DNA of 64,000 bases from Eleginops maclovinus. Taxonomy: Eukaryota > Chordata > Actinopteri > Perciformes > Eleginopidae. The stretch is from contig NC_086368.1 of NCBI RefSeq assembly GCF_036324505.1, positions 5,162,021-5,226,020 on the forward strand. Direction: 5' to 3'. Under the pieces are notes generated by a model that was given only the letters and a program-made list of their open reading frames with translations, did not search any database and was not told the origin of the DNA. The translations under genes were made by a program, and so were the position numbers. Position 1 is the stretch's first letter. Every line of letters begins with the position of its first letter. Of this stretch, positions 1 through 11,269 are shown piece after piece.

Positions 1-114
1 TCTTTTCACTAATTAGTTTTCTGCATCACTCCCTATTTCACTCTCCCTACGCTACTTTGTCTTCCCCTCTCCTGATAACTTGCTTATATCATTTACTCTC
101 TGTCGATCAAACAG

Positions 115-115
<1 letters not shown>

Positions 116-169
<54 letters not shown>
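116..169. repeat. (AC)n microsatellite
   Basis: Uninterrupted AC dinucleotides, about 27 units, first of three arrays in the opening 600 bases. The spacer to the next array is non-repetitive. Confidence 0.98.
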
Positions 170-175
<6 letters not shown>

Positions 176-229
176 GGAAGCTGTGGCTTGGCAGGAGAGT
201 CTACTGCAGTACCAGGGTGCTAAACTCAG

Positions 230-366
<137 letters not shown>

Positions 367-488
367 CCTGGCAGGACCACTGCAGCATTGGGTGCAGTGT
401 CGGTAGCTAACGTTATGATTACCTGAAGGTGATCCTGCTATTTCACCCTTCAATAACCAACGAGGTAGCAGCAGCAGCCCAGACAAAG

Positions 489-490
<2 letters not shown>

Positions 491-585
<95 letters not shown>
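491..585. repeat. (AC)n microsatellite
   Basis: Pure AC array of about 47 units. It ends 205 bases before the first TTAA-flanked MITE. Confidence 0.98.
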
Positions 586-586
<1 letters not shown>

Positions 587-790
587 CTAGCTGAGACACT
601 TCAAATCAATGTATTTTTGGGCGTAATTTCTGATTCGAACCTCACTTTTCTTGTGCAATTTTACCATATTTCTTAAAAAGTTCATTTACCATATTATATT
701 TTACACCACTAGAAATAGGTATTTTATCAGCCAACACTTTTCAGGTTTACATGTCTTGTCTAACACTGTGTGCAGCTAGCCTGCATGTAG

Positions 791-1187
791 TTAAAGAGGA
801 TATATTCTGCTTATGTTTAGGTTCATATTTGTATTTAGTGTCTCTACTGGGACATGTCTCTATGCTTTAATGTTCAAAAAGCTCTTTATTTTTCTCATAC
901 TTCCTGTGCTGCAGCACCTCTTTTAACCCTCTGTCTGAAACCAGAGCTCATTCAGCTCTGTTGTGATTGGCCAACCGCTTTGTAATCATGTACAGTGTGC
1001 TGGAGCGCTAGCCAATGGAAGCGCGAGTGTTACATAGTGATGTTACTATGTTACGGAAACAAAGTGAAGGACAAACTCCATCTGAAGGGAACTTTGGGAT
1101 TTTAGCCTTTGCATACCATTTATATGCACATAAACCTATAGAAGACAAGCAAAGGAGAACCCCAAAAAGTATATATGGCCCCTTTAA
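791..1187 (-). mobile_element. TTAA-flanked MITE, family A, full length
   Basis: A 397-bp non-coding element bounded by TTAA on both sides. Its ends are imperfect inverted repeats: TTAAAGAGGATATATTCTGC on the left and the complement of TATGGCCCCTTTAA on the right. Internal hallmarks shared with the other copies are a block reading AAAAAGCTCTTTATTTTTCT, a CTGCAGCACCTCTTTT block, a GATTGGCC/GCCAATGG pair of CCAAT-like motifs and a TTCCGTAAC-type stretch. This copy is reversed relative to those at 14186 and 46546. TTAA duplications are the mark of piggyBac-superfamily transposition, so I infer a piggyBac-mobilised non-autonomous element. It encodes no transposase. Confidence 0.8.
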
Positions 1188-1829
1188 ATGCATGAGCAGC
1201 TTTTAAGATAAGATCACAGTAGCAAGTCATTTCCTATTTGTAACACTGACCAACCTTCATAACTGTACATGACAGTAATACAATGCTTGCTTCGTCGTTA
1301 AAATTGCAAGTAACCAACCAACCATCATTTCTGTGTTTTTTATGTACACTTAATTCATTTATCACACACTTTGAAATACACTTTTGTCCTGTTGCCTCAG
1401 CGAAAATGCCTGTTTTAACCCTTGTGTGGTGTTCATATTTTTGTTACTCCAGTGTTCGTGGTGGACCTGCTGCATTTTGGGGTTTTTTATTCAACACAAT
1501 CAAACTATTTTATGTTAAAATACTCAACAGATGTGTATTTCATCCCAATACAAGCAATAAAAACAGCATATATTGTTAATATTTGCCCATTACCTTTGTT
1601 AGCACACATTCATGAATTAAAGTGCAACTCGGTTTCTGTTGGTTTTTTCATAAAATATAATAAAAAAAGACAATATATTATAATCAAGATATAAGTGGAA
1701 TAATGCAACCCATTTACAACTGAAGCAAGGTTTTACATGACAATTGATTTTTGATTTATTTGAAATTCATCTGAAATTCAACCCATTCACATCAGTTTAC
1801 ACAGCACACGCTGACCACAGCAACCAGCC

Positions 1830-1990
1830 AGTCTAGACAATACATTCGTCCCATTGAATACATTGCCTTTTCATACCAGGCTATATAACACATGAGGGGC
1901 AGAGTTTGTACTGTGTATGGGTTGCATATGTACATTGCACTTGATGCATGCACTTGTGTTTTTCTGTCCATCTTGGGTCCACACACTTTG
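1830..1990 (-). pseudogene. piggyBac transposase C-terminal cysteine-rich domain, relic
   Basis: Read leftward, one frame gives CGPKMDRKTQVH, followed (after a frame change) by CIKCN and then YICNPYTVQTLPLMC. Spaced Cys pairs next to a DRKT motif followed by CxxC are the pattern of the zinc-binding cysteine-rich domain that ends piggyBac transposases and binds the terminal repeats. The Cys pairs lie in two different frames, so at least two indels have accumulated. It sits in the expected place, downstream of the N-terminal relic and before the left terminus. The family call is from remembered domain features, supported by the TTAA ends. Confidence 0.65.
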
Positions 1991-2023
1991 CGTGTCAGAC
2001 ATGTACTGCAACAACATTACACA

Positions 2024-2243
2024 CTTACTTCAGGCTCTGCAGATGGTGGTTCTGTGGGTTTGGTGTAAGTCGTTTTGGAACTAGCTGATGCTAAATCTCA
2101 TCCTCTTCTTCAAAGTCAGACTCAACCTTTTCAGTACTATGATCCTCAAATTATGTAACCTCTTCATCTACATCGTCATCAAAATCTTCCATTTCTTCCA
2201 AAATCAATTGCAAGGCCCTCTAAGCATTGAATCATTTACCCAT
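2024..2243 (-). pseudogene. piggyBac transposase N-terminus, relic
   Basis: The likely original start is the ATG complementary to 2241-2243. The reading that follows contains LQLILEEMEDFDDDVDEEV and then FEDHSTEKVESDFEEEDE. This strongly acidic leader with a preceding leucine-rich helix is typical of piggyBac-derived (PGBD-like) transposases. In-frame stop codons interrupt it at codons 4 and 8, after the first acidic run and after the second. The frame then fades and the DDD catalytic region is absent. It is clearly dead. Confidence 0.65.
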
Positions 2244-2461
2244 CTTGATCAGTTGTGATAAGGAACCACACTGGCAAAGCTATATTTATATTGTCCTGTC
2301 CTCCACTTTGAGACTGGGATAGAATAGGACAAAATAAACATTGGTTCCCGCAAGACAGAAGGTAAAATGTGCGGAAAAGTGAGTGCAGACAGGTGTCCAT
2401 GCTTGAATATATATTGCAACAATGTTACAACCTTGTGTGAGAACAGCAGGGGCACACTGAG

Positions 2462-2470
2462 ACACACACA

Positions 2471-2513
<43 letters not shown>

Positions 2514-2524
2514 CACACACACAC

Positions 2525-2584
<60 letters not shown>
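2462..2584. repeat. (CA)n microsatellite inside the piggyBac element
   Basis: CA array with two CAACAC interruptions (around 2512 and 2525). It lies between the right terminus of the piggyBac relic and its transposase start, so it expanded inside the element. Confidence 0.97.
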
Positions 2585-2585
<1 letters not shown>

Positions 2586-2837
2586 TCAATGTGGTCATTG
2601 AAAATGGGTTCTGATATATGTTCTTCATAGTAAATGAGCCAAGGCCATTGAGTCTGAGTTTGAAAAAGTAATTAATTGGATAATTATTTGCTTGATAAAA
2701 ACTGAAAACAGGTCCCACAGACCTGAACACCATACAAGGGTTAAGAGAATAAACTGTATACCAACTGTCACAACAACAATTTAGCCAGTTACTATACTAT
2801 AGACTCCATGTTGATTCCGGTGTAGTGAACCTGTGTT

Positions 2838-2983
<146 letters not shown>

Positions 2984-2984
2984 A

Positions 2985-4319
2985 TTGTGTAGTGGGCTCA
3001 GGTTCTGGTCATGGTGCTCTGGTTTGATGCTGCAGCCTGTTTTCAGCAGCTTTACTCCAAATGCTGCAGTCAATAGTGAAAGCCAGACTGAGGCTTTGCT
3101 GGAGCTAATCCCTGCTTTTTAAAACAATTCCAGACCACATGATTACATCCTTTGCAGCTGGCATTGAAACTGAATGTCAGGTGGGAAATCATATTCAGTG
3201 AGATTTAGTATATCATGTTCCATGAAACTGAGATAAATGTGCTCAGTCCCAGAGCAGCTAAAGGTATTTTTTTACAGGACCTAACATTTATAGTGTTGCT
3301 GTAGATCCTGCAGGAAAAAACAAGACCTACAGACAGCAGCAGAAACAAATCTGCCCCACACCTTTAACCTGTCCACCATGAGTCCAGGGTACACCTTCAT
3401 GGAGTAAATGACTGCAAACTCAATGTGGGAAAACAGGTTAATAGAATGCTAAGGAAAAAAGGCTAAACGAGAGATTATTTCTCAGCAGATTTCAATGTTT
3501 TTGAGTTTTTTTCATGCCTTCTCTGATGAATGTCCAGCAAATGTTGATTCCGCTTGTTTGAAACATTACATTACAACTGATATATGCATCAAACAGACTA
3601 TTCTCTGGCAGTGTTTGTGAAAAAAGTTGTGTTCTGTTGTCTCAAGATTTTAGACTGGGATTTCTGGTTCCTTCACCAAGTTCTGGGATAATGACATCTT
3701 TAAATGTGATCATGTTGGCCCTGTAAGCTTCAATGGAGAAACTGAAAGTCAAAATCAGTGAATATTTTTTGATTACACTTTCCAATTACAATTTTTTCTG
3801 ACCTTAAAAAACACACGTGGCATTTTGTTTCTTTGTGAGGAAAGATGGTCCGCTCGTTTGATGCATGTACAACTTTACATGTCAAACAGCTGATTCTTTT
3901 ATCCACTTGCATACACTTCAATACCGCAGGGCCATACCTACAGGACACATTTGGGTTATGTATTTTTCCTTAGGACACTTTGATATGTTAACTGCTCAGC
4001 CACAGCTGCCGAATGCATGATGCTTGAAGTCTTATCCAAATACACTTCAGTATTCACAGGAAACAATTTAGTTATGCAAGACAACAAAACAGGGTGGTTA
4101 CATAGTCTAGGTGGAAAATATTGGGTTTTAGCTACAATAACAACCAGAGTTATATTTCAAATAAATACGTTCTGTTCCAACACAGACAGAGGTCAACTGT
4201 GAGAAAGTCTGATGTTTCAAAACCCACCCTACACTAAAAACTGAAACGTTGACTTTAATTAAATATATTAACTGGACATATAACATTCACACATTCAACT
4301 GTATATATTCTTTTTACTC
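2985..4319. other. Unique AT-rich sequence, no gene seen
   Basis: No coding frame with convincing composition and no recognised repeat. The short open frames here (for example minus 3730-3948) lack domain-like sequence. Confidence 0.6.
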
Positions 4320-4489
4320 AAATGCTGGTTTATTTTCTTTCTATTTTGAGATGTTTATATGTTTAGAAATGTTTGGTTCTACTTTTAATTTCTAATTATG
4401 TGCAGTGCCTTGTTTTTTGTTTTATGCTGCTGCAACGCAAAAATGTCCCAGTTTGGGATCAATAAAGTACCTCTTATCTTATCTTATTG
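4320..4489 (+). mobile_element. CR1/L2-type LINE 3' end, 5'-truncated
   Basis: An A/T-rich stretch leads into GCTGCTGCAACGC, CCCAGTTTGGGATCAATAAA and a terminal tandem CTTATCTTATCTTAT. A 'gggat(c/t)aataaag' box followed by short 3' tandem repeats is the usual 3' terminus of fish L2/CR1-like LINEs. No coding part remains. The left edge is approximate. Confidence 0.65.
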
Positions 4490-5521
4490 TGTCAACAGTT
4501 TTCACATAAATGTTTAAGGTTAGTTGAAAGTAATAATATTAAGTAGAACCTAATCTTTTTTTATTGAAACTTAATATGATTGCCTTTAACTTAATAAAGT
4601 TATACAAAATCTGTTGAAATAATACATTCAATTAAAGGGATGTTTTTATTTTTTCAGTGATTCGTACAAATCTCCTCCCTGTAGGCAGACTTTGTCTCTC
4701 CTCATATAAACACTGTATGAGCCTGCCTTACAGCCACTGTCAGGCAACCAGATGAAGATGTACCTCTGTAACATCAAACCTCCAACACATTACCTAGGAC
4801 AAGTTAAAGGCTCTACTTCAATATATAAATAAGCCTTTTTGCTTGAGTGTGGTCCAAACAAAAAACAATGTTCCGCATGGCCACCTCGTACGGAGAAGCA
4901 AGATGCCATTATCGTTCAATAAGGGGTAACGGTGCATTCTCTCAAAGGCATCCGGGATTTTGTGCTTGCTTGTACACATGAAAAGTGACAGAAGTGGTTG
5001 TGAGGATAATATAAATAGAGAGCAGTGTTCTATTGTCTCTTCTCTGCACGCCTGGACAGTCACAGTGTGAAGCCTGCATGCTTCTTTAGATTAGGAGAAA
5101 GTGCTTTTAGGTTAGGTTTGACCCCGTCAAGCATTTTGTTTGAAATAATTGACACCTGAACATTATATACATCCACAAAAGAATTGTGCATCCACATAGA
5201 CTTGTAGCTTGTCCGAAGCTTGCTAACAAATCAATTAATATAATAAAAGAGTACAGTCGTAATGAGTTCCAATTCAATACCAGTTCAAAACCGATTAACT
5301 CAATCCTATCTAATACGAAATATACAAAAATAAGACAGAGTTAGGGGGAAAGAATTTCATTTGCCTTGAGTTCAAAAGTATATAATGGCCTGTGTATATC
5401 TGAGTGTGTGAATGCTAAGGCTCATGTTTGAAATACATTTCATTCATCAAGCTTTTACAAGAGATAAAAAAAACAAAGGTCAAAATAGAATCAAGCTCAC
5501 ATAACATTTAACAGAGTTGTC

Positions 5522-5522
<1 letters not shown>
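4490..5522. other. Unique sequence, no gene seen
   Basis: AT-rich with scattered short open frames, none resembling a protein family. I see no repeat ends or RNA gene here. Confidence 0.55.
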
Positions 5523-5608
<86 letters not shown>

Positions 5609-5615
5609 TGTTTGT

Positions 5616-5711
<96 letters not shown>
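5523..5711. repeat. (TG)n microsatellite with TTTG variants
   Basis: A 189-base array interrupted near 5605-5625 by TTTG units. The CV and HT repeat frames across it on both strands are not genes. Confidence 0.98.
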
Positions 5712-5714
<3 letters not shown>

Positions 5715-5803
5715 AGGGTATTGATGTGCATTAGTGTCAAAGTGAAGCCCTGCATGTGTGTGATGACGTCTCTATATGTGTACAAGAATGGACTGATGTA
5801 CGT

Positions 5804-5806
<3 letters not shown>

Positions 5807-5850
<44 letters not shown>

Positions 5851-5874
5851 TGTGTGTGTGTGTGTGTGTGTGTG
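5807..5874. repeat. (TG)n microsatellite
   Basis: About 33 TG units with one TCTG interruption. It is separated from the previous array by about 95 bases of TG-rich but non-repetitive DNA. Confidence 0.97.
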
Positions 5875-5875
5875 C

Positions 5876-6855
5876 TCTAGGCTCTAAGCCAGGATAGCCT
5901 TGGCAGAATAAAGATGCTAACAGAGATAGACAGGCTGCCATCTCCCTCAGCTGCTTGGCTACCACACAAAAACACACACTCAAAAACACACACTAGTTAT
6001 AGATTAACTCTCACTGACACACGGAAATACACCGAATTACAGACGATCACATCAGTCCTCGCTCTCACACACAGCAGAGTGCTCACATCAGCAGGAAGAA
6101 AACGTCCATTGACAGAGAAAGAGGAAAAATCATTGCTGACTCTTTGGAACCAAGATAATTGTTTTCAGAGCAGTGTGAGAGGTCATGTGCTTAGCTGTAA
6201 AACACAACGCCAAGGAGAACAGAATAAGGGCAAAACAGAGTATATGATATCCTGTGATATAACAATGATCTTACTCTAGTGCGGTCTGAACCTCTACTCC
6301 CATGCACCATGTTATCAGATCTGATCCAAAGTGTCATTTTAATTTGAATCAGTTTTATTTTTAATTAAACTTGCATTTACTCTTATTGCGGTGTCTTTAA
6401 TGTGAGCCTTCTCCTTTGAATTGGGACTACAGACAGTTTTGCAAAAGAGTCACACCAGCTACTAAGCCAAATCTGCCGTGAAATCACCATTTCCCCACTT
6501 CCTACTTCTCCACTTTCGCCGCCCTTTCTTGGACTGCAGCCAGCTTCAAAATATGTATTTATTTAAATCTCAAAATAGAGATCAGACCTGTGCATAATTG
6601 TGACGTAGGGAGATAATGCCTTTCTGTAGGTTTTATTTTTAATAATCCTGAACAGGATTATTGAAACAGCCTGCACATTTTATACTAACGCTACCTCATT
6701 GGAATTCAACTTAAACTTTAAAACATAACGCAACTTTTCACACTTTGTAATGTATATAGTATTTCTGTATTTTAATCAGTTTTTGTTGTAGATTTGTCTA
6801 GGTAATATAGGGAGTATTGTCATTATTCAGTGTTTTTTGATATTGTGTATTCTTT
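5876..6855. other. No gene seen
   Basis: Contains a 121-codon open frame (5914-6279) with no recognisable domain and CA-derived Thr/His content. I treat it as chance. Confidence 0.5.
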
Positions 6856-6975
6856 AGACCAGGGGTATCCAAATCCAAACTCTTTTCAAAGAGGGCCATA
6901 TTTGATAATGTGAATATGCTCGGCAGCCAATAGTCTCTTCTGACATTTTTTAAGCATAAAAGTACCAGACAAATG
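6856..6975 (+). repeat. Dispersed repeat fragment (hAT-MITE-like end)
   Basis: The stretch from ACCAGGGGTATCCAAATCC through TTCAAAGAGGGCCATATTTG to TAGTCTCTTCTGACATTTTT matches, from memory, a dispersed vertebrate repeat that begins 'cagggg(t)gtccaaac'. That start is typical of hAT-derived non-autonomous elements. The other end was not located. Confidence 0.4.
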
Positions 6976-8480
6976 CACTGTTATACATACATTTTCATTG
7001 TCACAATTATATTTATTTTTCAAATGGCAATGTAAGCAAATATAAAGAAGCGTGAACAACTGCAAAAACACAATTCTGACTTTCATTCATATCTGGAGAA
7101 TCAGATATAATTGAACAAACTACATGGAATACCTCAATTTAATATTGAGTGTTGATGTTTTATGCAAACATTGGCTTTATAGGCATGAAGAGATTGTGCA
7201 TGCATGTGTGTATTAGCAAAGGTGGAAGAGACAAAATAATTGGAGAAATTGGAGGCAAATCTATTGTGTTTATTACTGTGTGTGTGTGTGTTGTGTGTCT
7301 GTGTGTGATAGAAATTGTGTTTGTGAACATATCTGAATGGTTTGTCTGCATGTGTGAACGTAAAACACCTTGAAAAAAGTGTTAGATCTATGAGTGTGTG
7401 TGAGGAAGTGTACATTGGAAATCAATAGAATTGCCTCATGAGAGTATTGATAAAGAAGATAAACGAGAGCATATTGAGTCAGCGAAAATGACGGCTCACT
7501 TTGTCTGCAAACCGTCCTCTTCTTTTGTCTTTTCTCCAACTCTCTTTTCTGTCAATGTGTCCTTTCCTCCCGGAGTTTTTATCCATAATAGCCCGGTGAC
7601 TATTGATGCGGAGCAGAGCTGTTGCAAGATTACTGTTATTAAAAGAGAATTACAAGCCGAGCGGTATTTGCTCTGCTATAAGGAACACACACGCATGCAC
7701 AAGCACTGAAACATTGAAATTAGTCAAGTCCTGAGCACACATTTAGGGAAGCAGCTTAAAGTCAGCAGGTGTGTCTCACTGCTTCTTTATATTCTGAGCA
7801 GCGGTTTCTGAATCAGGTGTGGTGTTTTGTTCTATTTAAACAACTAAAAGTACTTTTTATCTGTAACTTCAGTAATAAAGGTTGTATTCACCATGGCCTA
7901 TTGTTTGGGAGAAACAGATGTACTTATGGGACCCACAATGGCAAAATGGGGAAACTGAAATCTGCAGCACTCAAAAAAATGTTGGATAAAAGAATGACAG
8001 TTTTTCCCTGGTCAAATTGACTCTGTGTTTGTGTTTAGGAATGATGCAACTTCCTTCAGTTTATTTCAGTGCAGAGGAAAAGTCTTTTGATAGAAGTATG
8101 ACTTTGCTGTCTGAAAACACACAAGTCAAACACAGACACACACACAGGTCATTGGGGTTCGCTCTGCAAAAATAAAGAGTAAACAAAAAGGAACAGGTGG
8201 GCCTCCGACACATGTAGAGACAGCGCTGTACGGAGTGGGATGATTCATTTCCGCGGTTGGGTGTTTTTTGTAAAAACTTTTATCTGATGTTAATTAAATA
8301 GTTGAATGACCATTTCTACTTGTACTTCCCTTTCGCTCTAATTCTTTCGTAATGACACCTTTTTATTAGCTCTGATTGTTGCAAAATAAATGACCTGGAG
8401 GAATCATTTTTAGTGAGGCCAATTAAGTATTATATTTGATAGTAATCATATATTTTTCTGAGACATTTCATTTCAATATA
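6976..8480. other. No gene seen
   Basis: Includes a TG-rich patch around 7277-7310 too irregular to be an array. The 90-odd-codon frames at 7134-7415 and 7431-7709 show no domain signal. Confidence 0.5.
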
Positions 8481-8900
8481 CCTTGTTTTATTACTACTTA
8501 AAGCAGCATATACGTTTAAAGCTCAGCGCAAGTTCAACCAGGAAGACCGCCTTTACTCGTCATTCACATATTTCTGTCTCACTACGCTTACCCTTTCAAT
8601 CTGCGATCAGGGGCGTTCAATCCACAGCTAAATCACTTTGCCTCTATTCCTGCAAGCCATCGTTAAACCTTTAAATCTGCTCTCTCCCCTCCTTACAGTT
8701 GTCATTTCAGGTGACTCAATGCAGCCCTCCTCCAGCCCTTCCACCTCCCGTTCCTCTGAATCCAAGGTTCACGTCAAGTTTAAACCACTCCTCTTCAGAC
8801 CGACCTTTATCAATTCCTTCATGCCTCCACCAGCACCAGTGTCTAGACCAGATCTTGTCTCTCCTGATTGAGATAAGCACTTGCTACTATGGCTGCTTAG
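8481..8900 (+). other. Unexplained pyrimidine-rich, Pro/Ser-rich open region
   Basis: Two overlapping plus frames are open across roughly 8638-8905. One reads GDSMQPSSSPSTSRSSESKV and then FKPLLFRPTFINSFMPPPAP. The other is Pro-rich. Neither is recognised. It could be a fragment of a mobile-element protein or only C-rich DNA. It ends just before a TATA-like motif at 8901. Confidence 0.25.
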
Positions 8901-8908
8901 TATAAATA
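8901..8908 (+). promoter_or_regulatory. TATA-box-like motif
   Basis: TATAAATA preceded by a GGCTGCTTAG context and followed by a CAGTAGCAG stretch. The motif is canonical, but no transcript or coding region can be tied to it. A chance occurrence in AT-rich DNA is quite possible. Confidence 0.2.
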
Positions 8909-9846
8909 GCAGTAGCAGATTGTTTCCTTCAGCGGGACAGTAAAAGCGGTTACACTAATGAGACAACTGACACATGTGATGTCGTATTGTTTAATCTGAT
9001 TGATGTAAGATGAAATGGGTAGATATCAGTATAAATGGCTAGTATATTATTTGTATGGTTCTTAAAGGCAAATAAGCATTATTGTTCTAATTTAAAAAAT
9101 AACATGTGTACTTTCACTTATGATACAGTCAAATTGTTTGTGAGCATCTGCAGAGAAGCTGCCCTCTACCTGCATTATATATCATGAGTTAAAATCTAAG
9201 GAAAGTTCTGTGAAATTATCCATTATTGTTATGTTTTTCAAATGTTTTACTCAAGTAGGGTACACCAGTGTGATAGTTTCAGTGCATACAAATTTCTCAC
9301 TGGGAAGTTTCGCAAAATGCACCATGCATGTCATGATGCTGCACTTATGACGTTCAAAAGGCTTAAGGTGAAAGGCAGGACACTTCACACACTCAATAGC
9401 TGCCATCTTGGCTACTAACGGAAGTTACTGCTGCTATCGTGGTTGCTCCCCCTTAACAGAACTATACAAATATAAGACTTTTTTCTCATATATGTAACAC
9501 AGCAAATCCTCTCTTTTAGAGGATCTGCAAATTGTGAATATTTTCAGTTCTTGGTTAAAACATTACGATTTATTGAATATATAAAACATTTTTTTTAAAT
9601 GTTGATTGACTTGATTCATCATTTTGACTTTGTGTGGTTCTTTGTCACAAAGCTTCTCAATAATTAATACTAAATATTTTTTTACACCTCAAAGCAATAC
9701 GATTTTATACTTCCATAAAAATGTGCATGAGCGGAAGTAGTGTGTGAAGTTTGAGAGCGTGTAGCTCCTGTATCAAACTTTTTAAATAAATCTGATAATG
9801 ATCGCATTGTTAAGTTGTTCAGTCAAAGTCTATAAGGAAATACACT
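8909..9846. other. No gene seen
   Basis: AT-rich with no repeat ends or coding signal recognised. It leads directly into the L1-like relic. Confidence 0.5.
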
Positions 9847-10625
9847 GTGGGGATTGTGATGGAATCGAAGCAACCAAACAAAAAGGCTAAAGTGCCATTG
9901 AATGAGAGCAGCGGCCTTTCAGGAGTGAATGGCACACAAGCAGCAGAGGAGACCACTATGGAAAGCAGGACCTTGCAGGTGAACCGCCCAGAGCTGTCAG
10001 CACTAATACGCTCCACAATAAGAGAGGAGATAGGGGCCGCTTTCGAGAAATTTCAGCCGCAGCTTGATGCTTTAAAGGGAGAACTTGACTCATGTTGTCA
10101 GAGGCTCTGTGATATGGAGGAGGGGCTCACTGACATTGATTGTCGGGTTGCTATACTCAAAACCGCAAATGGAAATCTAATGAAGGAACACATAGAGTTT
10201 AAAAGACAAAATAGAGAGGATGGAGATACAAAACAGAAAGTTGAATCTACGTGTGTTTGGACTGAAAACAGAACATGAGTGATCCCTTTTGTGACTTTTT
10301 AAAGGAGGCGTTAGGAGGTGACCTCTCATGTGAACTGGCAGCTGCATACAGGATTGGGCAGGGTACTGGTTTGAGAGCCATACCTATGATTGTCACTATG
10401 CAGAGATATCAAGCTATGGTAGATATCTTAAAGCTGGCAGGAAGCAATTGAGGGATTATTTTTAGAGAAATGCAATATTACTCCGGATATTGCCAGGAAG
10501 AGAGCCCTATTCAATGGCATCAGGATGGAGCTGCGCAAGGCTGAGGTGAGGCATGGACTACTGTTCACCGCAACGCTCATCAGAGCGTTTTTCGACAGCA
10601 ACCAAGCTATGGCCCATCACTTCTC
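9847..10625 (+). pseudogene. L1-type LINE ORF1 relic
   Basis: An open frame at 9847-10278 carries a Lys-rich start and then a long heptad-leucine region (LSALIRSTIREEIGAAFEKF onward) typical of the L1 ORF1p coiled coil. The reading continues in a second frame from 10275 (CDFLKEALGGDLSCELAAAY, then RAIPMIVTMQRYQ). It returns to the first frame near 10460 with RALFNGIRMELRKAEVRHGL, the usual RRM/C-terminal pattern of L1-like ORF1 (RNA chaperone, ribonucleoprotein component). At least two frameshifts and one stop make it non-functional. No ORF2 endonuclease or RT of this type follows. The sequence runs instead into gypsy gag near 10625. Confidence 0.6.
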
Positions 10626-11160
10626 TGAATTAGCCAATAAGATTTCAATCCTGACTACTGCCTTCTCACCTGCTCGTGTAAATCCACTTCCCGCTACGAA
10701 TGCCCGCCAGGATTTCCCAATTGATCCAGAGCCTTTCTATAATGAGGTGAGGAGTGGATTCCTGTTACAATGCAACAAGGTATCTCGCCAGCATCCCTTT
10801 CTCCTCTGATCTCACCAAAGTAAACTATGTGCTGAGCCTGCTCCATGGTAAAGCACTGACCTAGGCAGAGGCATTAAGTCCTTCCGTTGTCTATGAGACA
10901 ATGTCATTTGTGAATTTCTCAGAAAAAAGTTCTGCTGTTTTTGACACACTAATTAAATCGTCTGCTGAGTCTGCAACAGGGAACCAGAACAGTAGATTTC
11001 TCCATCGAGTTCCAGACCATCGCTGCAGAGGCTTGGTGGGACGAGGCGGCATTAAAGGTTGTGTTTGTCAGAGGACTGAAGAACCAACTCAAGGACGAGC
11101 TAGCTAGAGACGAGCCAGCCGATCTACAGTCACTGATTACTGGCATTCTCCTCCAGCTTT
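10626..11160 (+). pseudogene. Ty3/gypsy-type retrotransposon gag relic
   Basis: Three frames must be combined. The first (to 10809) has IDPEPFYNEVRSGFLLQCN. The second has SSDLTKVNYVLSLLHGKALT, a stop in place of a likely Trp, then SVVYETMSFVNFSEK. The third, from about 11061, has FVRGLKNQLKDELARDEPAD. The order FLLQC, then LHGKA, then FVRGL is that of capsid-type gag proteins of fish gypsy elements. No protease or nucleocapsid zinc knuckle was found after it. It is non-coding today and has no visible LTR. The boundary with the upstream L1 piece is blurred. Confidence 0.6.
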
Positions 11161-11269
11161 GCCCATCCAGCCTAATCCATCACCTAATTCTGTTCTCTCT
11201 GTTTTTACACCTCGGGCTCAACCCACTTTGCTGCCAAGCATGCCCCAGGCCGCTAAGGAGGAGGTTATG

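Larger units (their letters stand above)
1415..2744 (-). mobile_element. piggyBac-type transposon, internally deleted, both ends present
   Basis: The element is flanked by TTAA at 1415-1418 and 2741-2744. Its terminal inverted repeats are CCCTTGTGTGGTGTTC at the left and, read inward from the right, CCCTTGTATGGTGTTC, one mismatch in 16. A CCC start next to TTAA is the known piggyBac signature. Inside, on the minus strand, lie decayed pieces of a transposase: the acidic N-terminus near 2243-2094 and the cysteine-rich C-terminus near 1990-1830. The catalytic centre between them is missing, so the 1.3-kb copy is a deletion derivative of an element normally more than 2 kb long. A long CA array sits between the right terminus and the transposase start. 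The element cannot move by itself. Confidence 0.8.
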
